Shown one piece after another: positions 8,348-16,330 of a stretch of 31,736 bases of DNA (position 1 is the first letter of the stretch; every line of letters starts with the position of its first letter). A program made the translations under genes and the position numbers. The notes beneath the pieces are model-generated. The model was not told the DNA's origin. It searched no databases and saw only the letters and a program-made list of their open reading frames with translations. Source of the stretch: B1 sp044370475 (GTDB lineage Bacteria > Bacteroidota > Bacteroidia > UKL13-3); assembly GCA_044370475.1 (NCBI GenBank), contig JBILVK010000026.1, forward strand, positions 1 through 31,736, written 5' to 3'.

Positions 8348-9973
8348 ATGATAAACTCAACTTTAAAAAACGCCAAGATTTTAATAGTAGATGATCAACC
8401 TTCGAATGTTGAAATTTTACAAGAACTTTTAGAAATTGCAGGTTATCAAGATGTAATTAGCACCAATGATTCAAGGGAAGTTATTGACTTGTATAAAAGT
8501 TATCAGCCCGATTTAATTTTGCTCGATTTGTCAATGCCTCATTTGACAGGTTATGAGGTAATGGAACAGCTTAAATTAATTGTTACTGCCGACACGTTTT
8601 TATCCATCATTGTACTCACTGCCGATGCTACCAACGAGGCAAAATTGAAATCGTTAAGGCTAGGTGCCAGCGATTTTTTAACCAAACCATTTGATTTGGT
8701 AGAAGTAGGATTGCGCATAAAAAATACATTGTTTGCTTCCTACTTTCATCAACAATTGCAAAATCAGAATGAAATATTAGAAGTAAAAGTTAAGGAAAGA
8801 ACTTTAGAACTAGAAAACAAAAATATTGAATTACAAATAGCGAAAGAAAAAGCGGAGGAAAGTGTAAGATTAAAGACAGCTTTTTTAAACAATATTTCTC
8901 ACGAAATCAGAACTCCTTTGAATGGGATTTTGGGTTTTGGACAGTTGATTTCAAATGGACAATTATTGCCTACGGAAAAAGCTAAATACTTATCGATGTT
9001 GGATGAAAGCAGCAATCGTTTAATCACTACGGTTACTAATTTTATTGACATTTCGCAGTTACAATCTAAGTCACAAACTGTCTTTAAGTTAACTATTATT
9101 CCTGAAAATATAATTGAAGAAATAGTTAGTATTTTTAAAGCTCGTAACAAAAAATCTGGTTTAACTATTAATTACCAAACACCCATCAACACCTATGATA
9201 TTCATTTAATTACCGACAAAGAATTATTACATAAAATACTTTTTCATTTGGTAGAAAATGCGGTAAAGTTTACTCAAGAAGGAAACATAAGTATTGGTTT
9301 TGAACGAGAAGGAAACAATCTGATATTTTTTATTAAGGACACAGGAATTGGAATAGAAAACAGTAAAAAAGAACTCATTTTTAATGAATTTGCGCAAGGT
9401 GATAGTTCGAGCAATAGAGGATATGAAGGAAGTGGCCTTGGATTGTCGGTGGCCAAAGGATACGTAGAATTATTAGGTGGTAAAATTTGGTTGGAATCGG
9501 AATTAGGAAAAGGCAGTACTTTTTATTTTTCACTGCCACTTCAATCAGATGAAAATGAAATTGTAACTATTATTCAGGAAAAAGAATTGAAAAAAACCAA
9601 TGGTTTAAATACCATTTTGGTTGCAGAAGATGATGCCATCAACTATTTTTTATTGAAAATGATTTTAAAAAATGACAACCTCATTTTATTGCATGCAGAA
9701 AACGGAAAAGAAGCGCTAGATATGTGTAAAGAAAATGCTTCTATACAACTTATATTGATGGATTTGAAAATGCCAATTATGGACGGATTTGAAGCCACAA
9801 AAGAAATAAAAAAGTTCAGAAAAGAATTGCCAATTATAGCTTTAACTGCTTATACAGAAAATGAAGTAAAGCAGCAAGCCATGCAAGCAGGCTGTATCGA
9901 TTTTATTTCAAAACCAGTAAATAAAACCATACTTTTTGGCAAACTAAAAGAATATGGAATTCAAATGGACTAA
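8348..9973 (+). CDS. Receiver - histidine kinase - receiver hybrid signalling protein
   Basis: The 541-residue cytosolic protein starts at an ATG 4 nt after the preceding kinase gene. An N-terminal receiver (about 9-125) has the acidic pair D15-D16, phospho-acceptor Asp60 in LLLDLSMPHLTG and the conserved Lys in LTKPFD. A coiled coil (about 135-170) leads to HisKA with ISHEIRTP (His185). The ATPase domain has the N-box around Asn304 (LVENAVKF), DTGIG and GSGLGLS. A second receiver (about 425-535) has Asp472 in LMDLKMPIMDG. It has no sensor domain of its own, so its input is most simply phosphate at Asp60. The giant PAS kinase just upstream is the obvious donor, although a direct kinase-to-receiver or HPt-mediated step cannot be seen. 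It has no DNA-binding output. Together the pair looks like the upper part of a phosphorelay whose HPt and effector lie elsewhere. Confidence 0.92.
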   Translation: MINSTLKNAKILIVDDQPSNVEILQELLEIAGYQDVISTNDSREVIDLYKSYQPDLILLDLSMPHLTGYEVMEQLKLIVTADTFLSIIVLTADATNEAKLKSLRLGASDFLTKPFDLVEVGLRIKNTLFASYFHQQLQNQNEILEVKVKERTLELENKNIELQIAKEKAEESVRLKTAFLNNISHEIRTPLNGILGFGQLISNGQLLPTEKAKYLSMLDESSNRLITTVTNFIDISQLQSKSQTVFKLTIIPENIIEEIVSIFKARNKKSGLTINYQTPINTYDIHLITDKELLHKILFHLVENAVKFTQEGNISIGFEREGNNLIFFIKDTGIGIENSKKELIFNEFAQGDSSSNRGYEGSGLGLSVAKGYVELLGGKIWLESELGKGSTFYFSLPLQSDENEIVTIIQEKELKKTNGLNTILVAEDDAINYFLLKMILKNDNLILLHAENGKEALDMCKENASIQLILMDLKMPIMDGFEATKEIKKFRKELPIIALTAYTENEVKQQAMQAGCIDFISKPVNKTILFGKLKEYGIQMD

Positions 9974-10057
9974 TTAGGAATCGGGATTGTTAACTTAAGC
10001 TTATTTATTCTGAAGTTTAATTTTTATAGCCAAGGTAAGATTAGAAATTTAAATTTC

Positions 10058-10086
10058 AAAGGTATTTTGGTTCGAACCAAACCTTT
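10058..10086. terminator. Palindromic hairpin between convergent genes, possible bidirectional terminator
   Basis: The perfect 16-nt palindrome TTTGGTTCGAACCAAA (10066-10081) is flanked by AAAGG on the left and CCTTT on the right, giving an extended stem with a three-base bulge. It lies between the ends of two convergent genes. A clean U-tract is missing on either side, so termination strength is uncertain. It also contains the recurring GGTTCGAACC motif. Confidence 0.5.
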
Positions 10087-10087
10087 A

Positions 10088-11434
10088 TTAGGAAACTGCT
10101 GCTAGCTGCGGTTTATGGTAATTGAATAAGGCCGTTTTCCAATCTCTTTCGCCAGTATTTACCTTAGCTTGAAGCACATTTAAGATGGAATATAAACCAA
10201 AATAAGTTCTATTGATATAAAGTGCATGTTGCGAGCCTCTGCCTTCTTTTGATTTCTTGAGCTCTTCCATTTTGCTCACTTCTTCACCTAAGGCATAAAT
10301 TTTATCAATGTATTCATTGTTTCCAAAATCAAACGAAGGTTCCACAAATGGAGTTGACAATAACTTGGTCATTTTCATGAACGCATCGGTAATAATTTGC
10401 TGAACTTCCTTGGTATCATTAGAATTGATGATTTCCTGTTGGGTCATAATTCTTTTAACAATTCCAGGTTCTTCTATTAATTCATTCACCAAAAGGGCGA
10501 AATAATTATAGTAAAAATCCTCTGGAATTTCTTTCACACAACCAAAATCAATCACTCCTAATATTCCTTTCTCCTGCATCAAAAAATTACCTGGATGTGG
10601 GTCGGCATGAACTGATTTAAGCTCATGTACTTGGATATCGTAAAAGTCCCACATGGCTTGTCCAATTCTATTTCTTTCCTCTTGACTTGGATTGGTTTTT
10701 AAATAATCATCCAGGTGCATGCCTTCCATCCAATCCATGGTAAGCACACGTTTGGAGGTATATTCTTTGTAGTATTTGGTAAAAACTAAATTGGGAATGT
10801 GCGCACAAGCTTCAGAAATTTCAATAGAGCGTTTGTATTCCAATTCGTAATCTGTTTCCTCCAATAACTTGCCTTCTACTTCCTTGATATATTTTTCGAG
10901 CTCTTTTTCATTCATATCGAGCAACCTAAACGCAATGGGTTTTACCATGCGCAAATCACTTTTGATACTTTCTGCAACACCGGGGTATTGTATTTTTATG
11001 GCTAACTTTTTTTGATTCAAAACGGCCTCGTGTACCTGACCAATACTTGCGGCATTGCAGGCTTTCATATTAAATTGCTCAAAAATTTCTTGGGGTGCCT
11101 TGCCAAAACTTTTGATGAAAGTTTGTACAATGAGTGGTCCTGATAATGGAGGTGCATTGTATTGCGCCATTTGAAATTTATTGGTGTATTGGCGAGGTAA
11201 GATGTTCTTTTCCATGCTCAACATTTGAGCAACCTTGAGTGCCGAGCCTTTTAATTCACTTAATGCATTATAAACATCTGTGGCATTATTCTCATGAAGT
11301 TCTTCTTTGGTTTTGGAAGGATCCATTACCTTTTGAGAATAATGTTTAATATAGTTTCCTCCAATTTGCGCGCCCGTTTTTACAAAGCGCATGGCTCTTT
11401 CAACCTTAGAGGTTGGTATGCTATTTTGCTCCAT
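10088..11434 (-). CDS. ABC1/AarF (UbiB-like) atypical protein kinase
   Basis: The protein has about 448 residues from ATG 11434 and belongs to the ABC1/ADCK/UbiB family. Visible motifs are the N-terminal signature LKGSALKVAQMLS (a KxGQ variant), AASIGQVHEA in place of the glycine loop, the Lys in LAIKIQYPGV, the catalytic-loop motif VHADPHPGNF, and IDFGC as the metal-binding DFG. The two C-terminal membrane helices of ubiquinone-type UbiB are not evident. Bacteroidota normally use menaquinone, so a role in ubiquinone synthesis is unlikely. A small-molecule or lipid-linked ATPase/kinase role is an inference from the family. An in-frame ATG at 11464 would overlap the upstream gene by 29 nt. I prefer 11434 because the upstream stop and this ATG form TAA-T-ATG, typical of translational coupling. 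It is in an operon with the TetR-like gene. Confidence 0.88.
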   Translation of the reverse strand: MEQNSIPTSKVERAMRFVKTGAQIGGNYIKHYSQKVMDPSKTKEELHENNATDVYNALSELKGSALKVAQMLSMEKNILPRQYTNKFQMAQYNAPPLSGPLIVQTFIKSFGKAPQEIFEQFNMKACNAASIGQVHEAVLNQKKLAIKIQYPGVAESIKSDLRMVKPIAFRLLDMNEKELEKYIKEVEGKLLEETDYELEYKRSIEISEACAHIPNLVFTKYYKEYTSKRVLTMDWMEGMHLDDYLKTNPSQEERNRIGQAMWDFYDIQVHELKSVHADPHPGNFLMQEKGILGVIDFGCVKEIPEDFYYNYFALLVNELIEEPGIVKRIMTQQEIINSNDTKEVQQIITDAFMKMTKLLSTPFVEPSFDFGNNEYIDKIYALGEEVSKMEELKKSKEGRGSQHALYINRTYFGLYSILNVLQAKVNTGERDWKTALFNYHKPQLAAVS

Positions 11435-11435
11435 A

Positions 11436-12068
11436 TTACTTGTTCTGAAAAAGGAATTTTCCAAAATCTAACATAGAATCCAATGGAGATTTCCCCATTA
11501 AATCGAAAGCCAAATTCACCGATTTTTCTATGGCTGCATCCGTTTTTTCAAAGGCTAAACTATCGTCTTTCACCCAGAAATTCATGACAAATAGGAAGTT
11601 CACCCACAATCCATCTTTGTACTTATCGGTCAAGAATTTTCTGTCAACTAACTCGTTTTTAGAAATTCCCTCACTTACCAATGCACTTACAAATGAATCA
11701 AAACTTTCTTTCAATGGCTTTAGAAAACTAGGTGTTTTAGGACTATGCATCTCTGATTTATGGCATTTCCATACCTCTAGCACATAACTTCTGTTATTTT
11801 GCAAAGCTTCAATCCAAGCAAAATAGAGAGAAAGAATTTTCTCACGAGCACTGTAACTAGGGAATACTTCAGAACTTTCGAGGTTTTGCTTTACAGTTTC
11901 AAACCACCACTTAAAGATGTCTGCTTCAATGGCATCGATAGATGAATAAAACTGGTAAAATTCCTTTTCGCTCATGTTTAACTCTTTTGCGAACAGAAAC
12001 ACGTTTTGAGCAGAGCTACTCTGGCTCAGTTTCAATTGAATGTACAATTCAATGATTTTATCTTTCAT
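11436..12068 (-). CDS. TetR-family-like protein paired with the ABC1 kinase
   Basis: The 210-residue all-helical protein has a TetR layout: a short N-terminal three-helix region (about 1-50) with helix-turn-helix pattern FAKELNMSEKEFYQFYSS, then Trp-rich helices of a C-terminal regulatory domain (IFKWWFETVKQNL, LYFAWIEALQNNRSYVLEVW). The recognition-helix area (MSEKEFYQFYSSIDAIE) is acidic and poor in basic residues compared with usual TetR proteins, which weakens the case for DNA binding. Its stop lies one base before the preferred ATG of the ABC1 kinase gene, so the two are translated together. Pairing of a TetR-like protein with an ABC1 kinase suggests a common function or autoregulation. 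This is inferred from context only. Confidence 0.75.
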   Translation of the reverse strand: MKDKIIELYIQLKLSQSSSAQNVFLFAKELNMSEKEFYQFYSSIDAIEADIFKWWFETVKQNLESSEVFPSYSAREKILSLYFAWIEALQNNRSYVLEVWKCHKSEMHSPKTPSFLKPLKESFDSFVSALVSEGISKNELVDRKFLTDKYKDGLWVNFLFVMNFWVKDDSLAFEKTDAAIEKSVNLAFDLMGKSPLDSMLDFGKFLFQNK

Positions 12069-12166
12069 ATGGTTATTGATTTAATAACAATATTATAAAC
12101 GCAATCCCTCTTGATTTGTTTTAAAGCTTATTTATATCTAGCAGATCTACCAAGTTGATAGGTGGG

Positions 12167-12290
12167 AGTGAAGAATTAAGAGTTAAGAATGAAGAATTAA
12201 GAATGTCATACAAACTCTTCACTCTTAATTCTTACCTCTTACCTCTAACTTCAAAAACTTCATACTTCATACTTCACTCTTACCTCAAAT
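12167..12290. repeat. AAGAATTAAGAGTGAA-type hairpin repeat, locus A
   Basis: Left of centre, GAAGAATTAAG occurs twice (from 12170 and 12191). Right of centre are the complementary CTCTTCACTCTTAATTCTTA (from 12215), repeated TTACCTC units, and three CTTCATA/CTTCACT units. AAGAATTAAGAGT (12171-12183) can pair perfectly over 13 bp with 12221-12233. The last unit reads into the stop codon of the WbqC-like gene at 12280-12282. The same sequence family recurs at 31234-31312. It fills most of the gap between the TetR-like gene and the folK operon and may terminate transcription of the latter. Confidence 0.75.
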
Positions 12291-12900
12291 AATCCCCACT
12301 AATAGGCCCAACATTAAACAATAAATCAAGCACCGATAAATTAGGAACAAATTCAAATTTCTCAGCAAAAACTTGATAATACTTTTTAGGAAACAACAAC
12401 TCCTCAACAGGTGGATTCCCTTTTGCACCGAAGGCATTTCTAAGGTCTAATTTATCCATGGGTAACTTCTCAAACTCCTTGGTAAATTGGGGCTGTAGAT
12501 CCAATTTTAAAAGTTTAATGAGCAATTTTAACAAGTCATAATTCCAGTCAAATAAGTTCTTTTGGTTCGAACCGAAATATAAATGCTCCAAAGCATCTCT
12601 GTAATACAAAAAGAATGCAGATTTACCGTAGGCAGAACAGATGGCTTGCCAATGTTGTTTGCGCCAAGCCTCGTTTTCATTGAGTTGAATATCTGTGATG
12701 AGCTGCTTTTCTTTGTTGTGACAAATGGGAATAATGAGGTCTAAAACCCCATTTGCTGTTAAAATTTTGCTCCTGTTACGGTAGCTTTGTTTTACGTAAT
12801 TCTCTTGCGATTCTATGTAAAACGCTTCTCCATTCAATGCGTGTTGAAACCAGGCAATGCTGGGCAAATAGGCTGTAGAAAGCAGGTTCGACATTTCCAT
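12280..12900 (-). CDS. WbqC-like family protein
   Basis: The 206-residue protein has the hallmarks of the WbqC-like family: an N-terminal STAYLPSIAWF, ENYVKQSYRNRSKILTANG, LIIPI, and a middle W-R-K-QHWQAICSAYGKSAFF segment. These are typical of the single-domain Bacteroidota form. The family is named after a gene in an O-antigen cluster, but the biochemical activity is not firmly known. Start ATG 12900 is preferred. The second Met at residue 3 is a near-equal alternative. It is the last gene of the folK - deoxynucleoside kinase - wbqC-like set, with only 2 nt between it and the kinase stop. The codons for Gly-Ser-Asn-Gln (GSNQ) contain GGTTCGAACC (12564-12573). Confidence 0.85.
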   Translation of the reverse strand: MEMSNLLSTAYLPSIAWFQHALNGEAFYIESQENYVKQSYRNRSKILTANGVLDLIIPICHNKEKQLITDIQLNENEAWRKQHWQAICSAYGKSAFFLYYRDALEHLYFGSNQKNLFDWNYDLLKLLIKLLKLDLQPQFTKEFEKLPMDKLDLRNAFGAKGNPPVEELLFPKKYYQVFAEKFEFVPNLSVLDLLFNVGPISGDYLR

Positions 12901-12902
12901 AC

Positions 12903-13556
12903 CTATTCTTCTAATATATGGTAATGTGTTATGCCAGGAGCATATTCCTTGCTTGCCAATTCCTTTAATTGCTCGTAATGGGCTGGATTATTAACGAAAT
13001 CTATATTGGAACAGTCGATTATTAAAACACGTTGCTCTGGATTTGCATGCAAAAAATCAAAGTACGATTGCTGCAAATTTGAAAGGTATTCTGCCTCAAT
13101 ATGCATTTCATAGCTTCTTCCGCGGTTGGCTATATTCCATTGCAGTTTTTCGATGGGACAATGCAAATAAATGAGCAAATCTGGCTTGGGTAATTGTAGG
13201 TTTATGATGTTAAATAATTTATAATACAACTCGTATTCATCATCATCTAAATTTACCTTAGAAAACAACAAACATTTAGCGAAGATATAATCGCTTATCA
13301 CCAAATCGCTAAACAAATCTTGTTCCGACAATTGTCGCTTTAGCTGGTTAAACCTAGCTGCCAAGAAGCTCATTTCCAGCGGAAATGCATACCTTCTGGC
13401 ATCTTCATAAAATTTAGGTAAAAAAGAATTGTCTTCAAATTCTTCTAAAATTAATCGCGCTCCCCAATCTTTGGCAAAAAAATTGGCAAGGGTAGATTTA
13501 CCCGCACCAATATTGCCTTCTATGGCAATAAACCTATATGGACTTTTTGTGCTCAA
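12903..13556 (-). CDS. Deoxynucleoside kinase (deoxyadenosine/deoxyguanosine kinase type)
   Basis: The 217-residue soluble salvage enzyme transfers the gamma-phosphate of ATP to the 5'-OH of deoxynucleosides. The P-loop is G14-N-I-G-A-G-K-S21 in IAIEGNIGAGKSTLANFF. LILEEFEDN supplies the usual Glu near residue 38. ARRYAFPLEMSFLAARFNQ and VISDYIFAKCLLFSK match the substrate-pocket and base regions of this family. The arginine-rich LID appears as NRGRSYE. Length fits the family (about 205-230). The base specificity cannot be read reliably from the sequence. It lies 27 nt after folK and 2 nt before the WbqC-like gene, a compact operon. Adjacency of a deoxynucleoside kinase to folK is familiar in Bacteroidota. 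Confidence 0.9.
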   Translation of the reverse strand: MSTKSPYRFIAIEGNIGAGKSTLANFFAKDWGARLILEEFEDNSFLPKFYEDARRYAFPLEMSFLAARFNQLKRQLSEQDLFSDLVISDYIFAKCLLFSKVNLDDDEYELYYKLFNIINLQLPKPDLLIYLHCPIEKLQWNIANRGRSYEMHIEAEYLSNLQQSYFDFLHANPEQRVLIIDCSNIDFVNNPAHYEQLKELASKEYAPGITHYHILEE

Positions 13557-13583
13557 TGGTCACAAATTTCTGGTTTTGTTATC

Positions 13584-14075
13584 TTATTTTATGCTAATTT
13601 TTTCCACTGAAAGCTTGTCTTCGCAACTTTCTAGCAGCTCTTGCATGGTTTTATTCAATTTTGGATGTACCCAATTTTCGTCAATTTCAACCAAAGGAAC
13701 TAGGGTAAATCTTCTTTGGTGTAAATGGGGGTGAGGTATAGTTAAATTAGGCTCCTCCATAATGAGGTCGTTGTAAAATAAGATGTCTAAATCAATCATT
13801 CTTGGCTCCCATTTCACCACTCTTTTCCTACCCATTTTTTTCTCAATGCCCAACAATATGCGTAATACGTCTTCTGCATTTTTTTCGGTTCGAACCAATA
13901 TAACTTGGTTAGAAAATGGAGCTTGATCTGTATTTCCCCAGGCTGCTGTTTGATAAACAGAGGAGCTTTTTTCTATGCTTCCTACTTCACCTTTAATATG
14001 TTGAACTGCTAATTTTAATTGTTCTATTGAATTTCCTTGGTTCGAACCCAATAAAATGTACACCATTGAAGCCAT
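13584..14075 (-). CDS. folK: 2-amino-4-hydroxy-6-hydroxymethyldihydropteridine pyrophosphokinase
   Basis: The 163-residue protein (HPPK) transfers pyrophosphate from ATP to the pterin in folate synthesis. Motifs seen are the N-terminal YILLGSNQGN, SSVYQTAAWG, FSNQVILV, KWEPRMIDLDILFY (Mg and ATP-binding acidic pair DLD) and IPHPHLHQRRFTLVPLVEI. Length is usual. Two in-frame starts, ATG 14075 and ATG 14066, are possible. The second puts Met directly before VYILLGSN as in many homologues. It is first in an operon with the deoxynucleoside kinase and WbqC-like genes and divergent from a small lipoprotein gene 83 nt away. Two copies of GGTTCGAACC (13887-13896, 14039-14048) fall inside this gene. 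Confidence 0.95.
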   Translation of the reverse strand: MASMVYILLGSNQGNSIEQLKLAVQHIKGEVGSIEKSSSVYQTAAWGNTDQAPFSNQVILVRTEKNAEDVLRILLGIEKKMGRKRVVKWEPRMIDLDILFYNDLIMEEPNLTIPHPHLHQRRFTLVPLVEIDENWVHPKLNKTMQELLESCEDKLSVEKISIK

Positions 14076-14158
14076 GTGGCAATATTAGTTGAAAATGATT
14101 TTACATTCTTACTTTCTTTTTTGGGCGAAGTCATTAATTTTACAAAAAATAGAATATC

Positions 14159-14593
14159 ATGAAGCAACTCAGATTTTTGGCCTTTGTTTTTATTTTAGGA
14201 TTTGCTGCTTGTCAGCCAGATTCTTCTGATGATCCTACACCAGACACCACCGCAAGCATCAATTTTGTGGGTTCATGGAACCGCGATAGTGTTATACTTA
14301 ACAATGTTTTTCCTAGTAAGTTAAAGGTAAGAATAGAAACCGAATCTAATTATGGTATCTATATTTTTAATTCTGATTTGGAATCTGGGGTATTAAATTT
14401 AACAGGTTCAGATTTTGCCATTACTTGGAAGTATACTGAAAGCAATAAGTCCATTCTTATCAATGAGGTTGACTGGATGGGTTTAACCTATGAGGTGCAA
14501 GTTTTGAGTAAAACCAAACTCATCTTAACTGGTTATAAAGACACTGGTGAGGACAATCAAATTGAAAGAATAATTTATCTTACCAAGAAATAG
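14159..14593 (+). CDS. Small lipoprotein, lipocalin-like fold possible
   Basis: The 144-residue protein has a lipoprotein signal peptide: KQLRFLAFVFILGFAAC with lipobox Cys18, followed by an acidic, disordered linker (QPDSSDDPTPDTTAS). The mature part (about 35-144) starts FVGSWNRDSVIL and alternates beta-strand-like segments. The GxW opening and strand pattern resemble the lipocalin-like domains of many Bacteroidota lipoproteins, but this is weak. No active-site motif is visible. The acidic residues just after Cys fit the surface-export signal described for Bacteroidota lipoproteins (Asp/Ser-rich), so surface exposure is plausible. It is monocistronic and its function is unknown. Confidence 0.75.
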   Translation: MKQLRFLAFVFILGFAACQPDSSDDPTPDTTASINFVGSWNRDSVILNNVFPSKLKVRIETESNYGIYIFNSDLESGVLNLTGSDFAITWKYTESNKSILINEVDWMGLTYEVQVLSKTKLILTGYKDTGEDNQIERIIYLTKK

Positions 14594-14809
14594 AATTGAT
14601 AAGAAAGGAAGTACTTAGTTTGCAATAGTTTTACAATTTAAGTGTGTTTTTATCATGCTTTTTTGAAAAACTTATAAGGCTAATATCTAAAAGTAATTTA
14701 CCTAGAAAGTAAATGTTATGCTTAACTTAGAATGGAAAAATTAGCTAGATAAAGAGTTGAAGCTATTGTTTTTCTGAGTTTTTAAACGATATAAATAGAA
14801 AAAAGAAAT

Positions 14810-15463
14810 ATGAATAAATTACTCCTTACAATTGCCTTTGGCACATTGTTATTCCTTACTTCTTGTGCTCCTTCTACTGTGGTAACTGGTAGTTGGAAAA
14901 GTCCTAAAGCTGATGCCATGAGGGGCACCCATAAGCATGTTTTTGTGGCGGCAATGGTGAGTGATGTTTCCGTTAAAACAAAATTAGAGGATGCCATTTC
15001 TTTTAGGGCTAAAGAACGTGGAATGGAGGTGACAGAAAGTGCAGATGTTTTTCCTCCAGGTTTTACCAAAAGTCAAATACCAGATAAGGAAAAATTAGTG
15101 GAGATAATACGAAAAACGGGTAGCGATTTAATTATCACTGTTGCCGTAAAGTCCATTAAAGAAGAAACAAGGTATGTGCAAGGATCAAGCTCTCCTATGT
15201 ATGCACCATATCCAAGGTATGGCTACTATGGAGGTTTTTATGGCTATTATGGTCAAACCTACCAAGAGGGGTATTATACCACTGATGAGATTGTTTTCTT
15301 GGAAACCAATATTTATGACGTAGCAACAGAAGATTTAATTTGGTCGGGTCAGACAAAAACCACTAACGCTGGAAGTATAGATACTTTTTTAAAGGAATAC
15401 TTATACGCTATTTTAGACAGGTTAGAAAAAGATAAAATGATAAAACCCAGCTCTAAAAAATAA
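14810..15463 (+). CDS. Lipoprotein with Tyr/Gly-rich insert, function unknown
   Basis: The 217-residue protein has the lipoprotein signal peptide NKLLLTIAFGTLLFLTSC (Cys19). The mature domain opens VVTGSWKSPKA and reads HVFVAAMVSDVSVKTKLEDA with GSDLIITVAVKSIKEE, an alpha/beta pattern like small periplasmic domains that combine components. A Pro/Tyr/Gly insert (about 128-155, PRYGYYGGFYGYYGQTY) precedes FLETNIYDVATEDLIWSGQT, which resembles a motif in a recurrent but uncharacterised Bacteroidota lipoprotein family. No catalytic residues are identifiable. The 216 nt upstream is AT-rich with no clear promoter. Its TAA directly abuts the stop codon of the convergent transporter gene with no gap. 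Confidence 0.78.
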   Translation: MNKLLLTIAFGTLLFLTSCAPSTVVTGSWKSPKADAMRGTHKHVFVAAMVSDVSVKTKLEDAISFRAKERGMEVTESADVFPPGFTKSQIPDKEKLVEIIRKTGSDLIITVAVKSIKEETRYVQGSSSPMYAPYPRYGYYGGFYGYYGQTYQEGYYTTDEIVFLETNIYDVATEDLIWSGQTKTTNAGSIDTFLKEYLYAILDRLEKDKMIKPSSKK

Positions 15464-16222
15464 TTACTCACCATGTGCTTCTCTTATCATAGATTGGGCC
15501 AACTCTTTGCCTAGATAGCTATCAATAATTGCATGAACTCCATACAAAACTGGAGTTAAGAGCAAGGCAACGCTGAGTTTGTAAATATAATTGACCAAAC
15601 TGATGCCCAAAACCAATTTCATATCCCAGCCTGCTCCAATATAAAAGGCTATAAACAAAACCACAAAACTGTCTATGAGCTGAGATACTAGCGTTGAGCC
15701 AGTAGACCTAAGCCAAAGTTTATTGGGGCCAGTTTTCCTTTTTACATAATGAAACACGGTTACATCAACCAATTGCCCAACCAAAAATGCCACCAAAGAA
15801 CCAATGATAATCCATAAGCCCTGGCCAAATATTTGGCTATAGGCTTCTTGCATGTTTATTTTTCCATTTGCTGTTTCCTTTAGTATCCAAAAATTAGCCG
15901 GACTTAATTCTATGCCCATATAAATGGCAAGAAAGGAGTACGATACGAGTCCAGCAGCTATATAGGAAAAAAGCTTTACACCTCCTCCTCCAAAATACTC
16001 ATTTATAATGTCAGTCATAATGAAAACTATTGGCCACAAGATTACACCTACCGTCATATTAAAAGAGAGTGAGTTACCAAAGATCTTCCAATTTACTTCC
16101 GACATTCCTAAACTTGCCTCTAATGAGAAAATTTTAACGCCTATGAATTCTGCTATGATGGCATTGGCTATAAAAAAACTCCCTAATACAAGGAAAAGAA
16201 TGGTTCTTTTGCTTTCTTTCAT
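15464..16222 (-). CDS. yhhQ: Queuosine precursor transporter, VUT family (YhhQ-like)
   Basis: The 252-residue inner-membrane protein has about six to seven hydrophobic helices. The VUT/YhhQ signature is visible: an early FMTDIINEYFG motif, GSLVAFLVGQLVDVTVFHYVK, and WLRSTGSTLVSQLIDSFVV. The family imports 7-cyano-7-deazaguanine or 7-aminomethyl-7-deazaguanine for queuosine in tRNAs that read NAU/NAC codons. The start ATG is at 16222, with a TACCTTGC -7-like box 21 nt upstream (16251-16244). It is divergent from the copper-pump locus. Because tRNA-Asn is a queuosine target and the neighbouring locus has a putative slip site ending in AAC, the adjacency is notable, though it may be chance. Confidence 0.88.
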   Translation of the reverse strand: MKESKRTILFLVLGSFFIANAIIAEFIGVKIFSLEASLGMSEVNWKIFGNSLSFNMTVGVILWPIVFIMTDIINEYFGGGGVKLFSYIAAGLVSYSFLAIYMGIELSPANFWILKETANGKINMQEAYSQIFGQGLWIIIGSLVAFLVGQLVDVTVFHYVKRKTGPNKLWLRSTGSTLVSQLIDSFVVLFIAFYIGAGWDMKLVLGISLVNYIYKLSVALLLTPVLYGVHAIIDSYLGKELAQSMIREAHGE

Positions 16223-16256
16223 TTGATATTTTTAAGCTTAGATGCAAGGTAGTTTT

Positions 16257-16279
16257 TTTGCACATATTGCATGTGTAAA
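16257..16279. promoter_or_regulatory. Inverted repeat between divergent yhhQ and copper-pump genes, candidate operator
   Basis: TTTGCACAT-ATTGC-ATGTGTAAA has arms matching at 8 of 9 positions around a 5-nt spacer. The size and symmetry resemble a dimeric regulator site of the CRP/FNR type. A second, smaller palindrome TTTGC-TTT-GCAAA lies at 16281-16293. Which flanking gene is controlled cannot be told from sequence. Confidence 0.4.
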
Positions 16280-16318
16280 ATTTGCTTTGCAAATCAATAA
16301 CTCCAACATAAAAGGTTG

Positions 16319-16326
16319 TATATTTG
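16319..16326 (+). promoter_or_regulatory. -7 element TATATTTG right before the copper-locus ATG
   Basis: This is an exact TAnnTTTG match only 4 nt before ATG 16331. Initiation 4-7 nt downstream would fall at or next to the ATG, predicting a leaderless mRNA. No TTG is found at the usual 17-23 nt upstream, so the -33 element would be weak or replaced by an activator at the inverted repeats. Confidence 0.45.
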
Positions 16327-16330
16327 TTTC

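Noticed and set aside
10088..11464. ATG at 11464 as start of the ABC1 kinase
   Set aside because: It overlaps the upstream gene by 29 nt and adds residues (MENSFFRTSN) that read as the tail of the other gene. ATG 11434 directly follows its stop.
10069..14048. GGTTCGAA as tRNA T-arm sequence, hence possible tRNA genes
   Set aside because: No acceptor, D or anticodon stems flank any copy, and three copies lie inside conserved proteins.
14594..14809. Small ORF or riboswitch in the 216-nt gap between the two lipoprotein genes
   Set aside because: It is AT-rich with many stops, and no conserved aptamer-like pairing or promoter consensus could be supported.
16316..16330. TTG at 16316 as start of the HMA protein
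   Set aside because: It overlaps the -7 box TATATTTG and adds YICF before the standard start. ATG 16331 is better.
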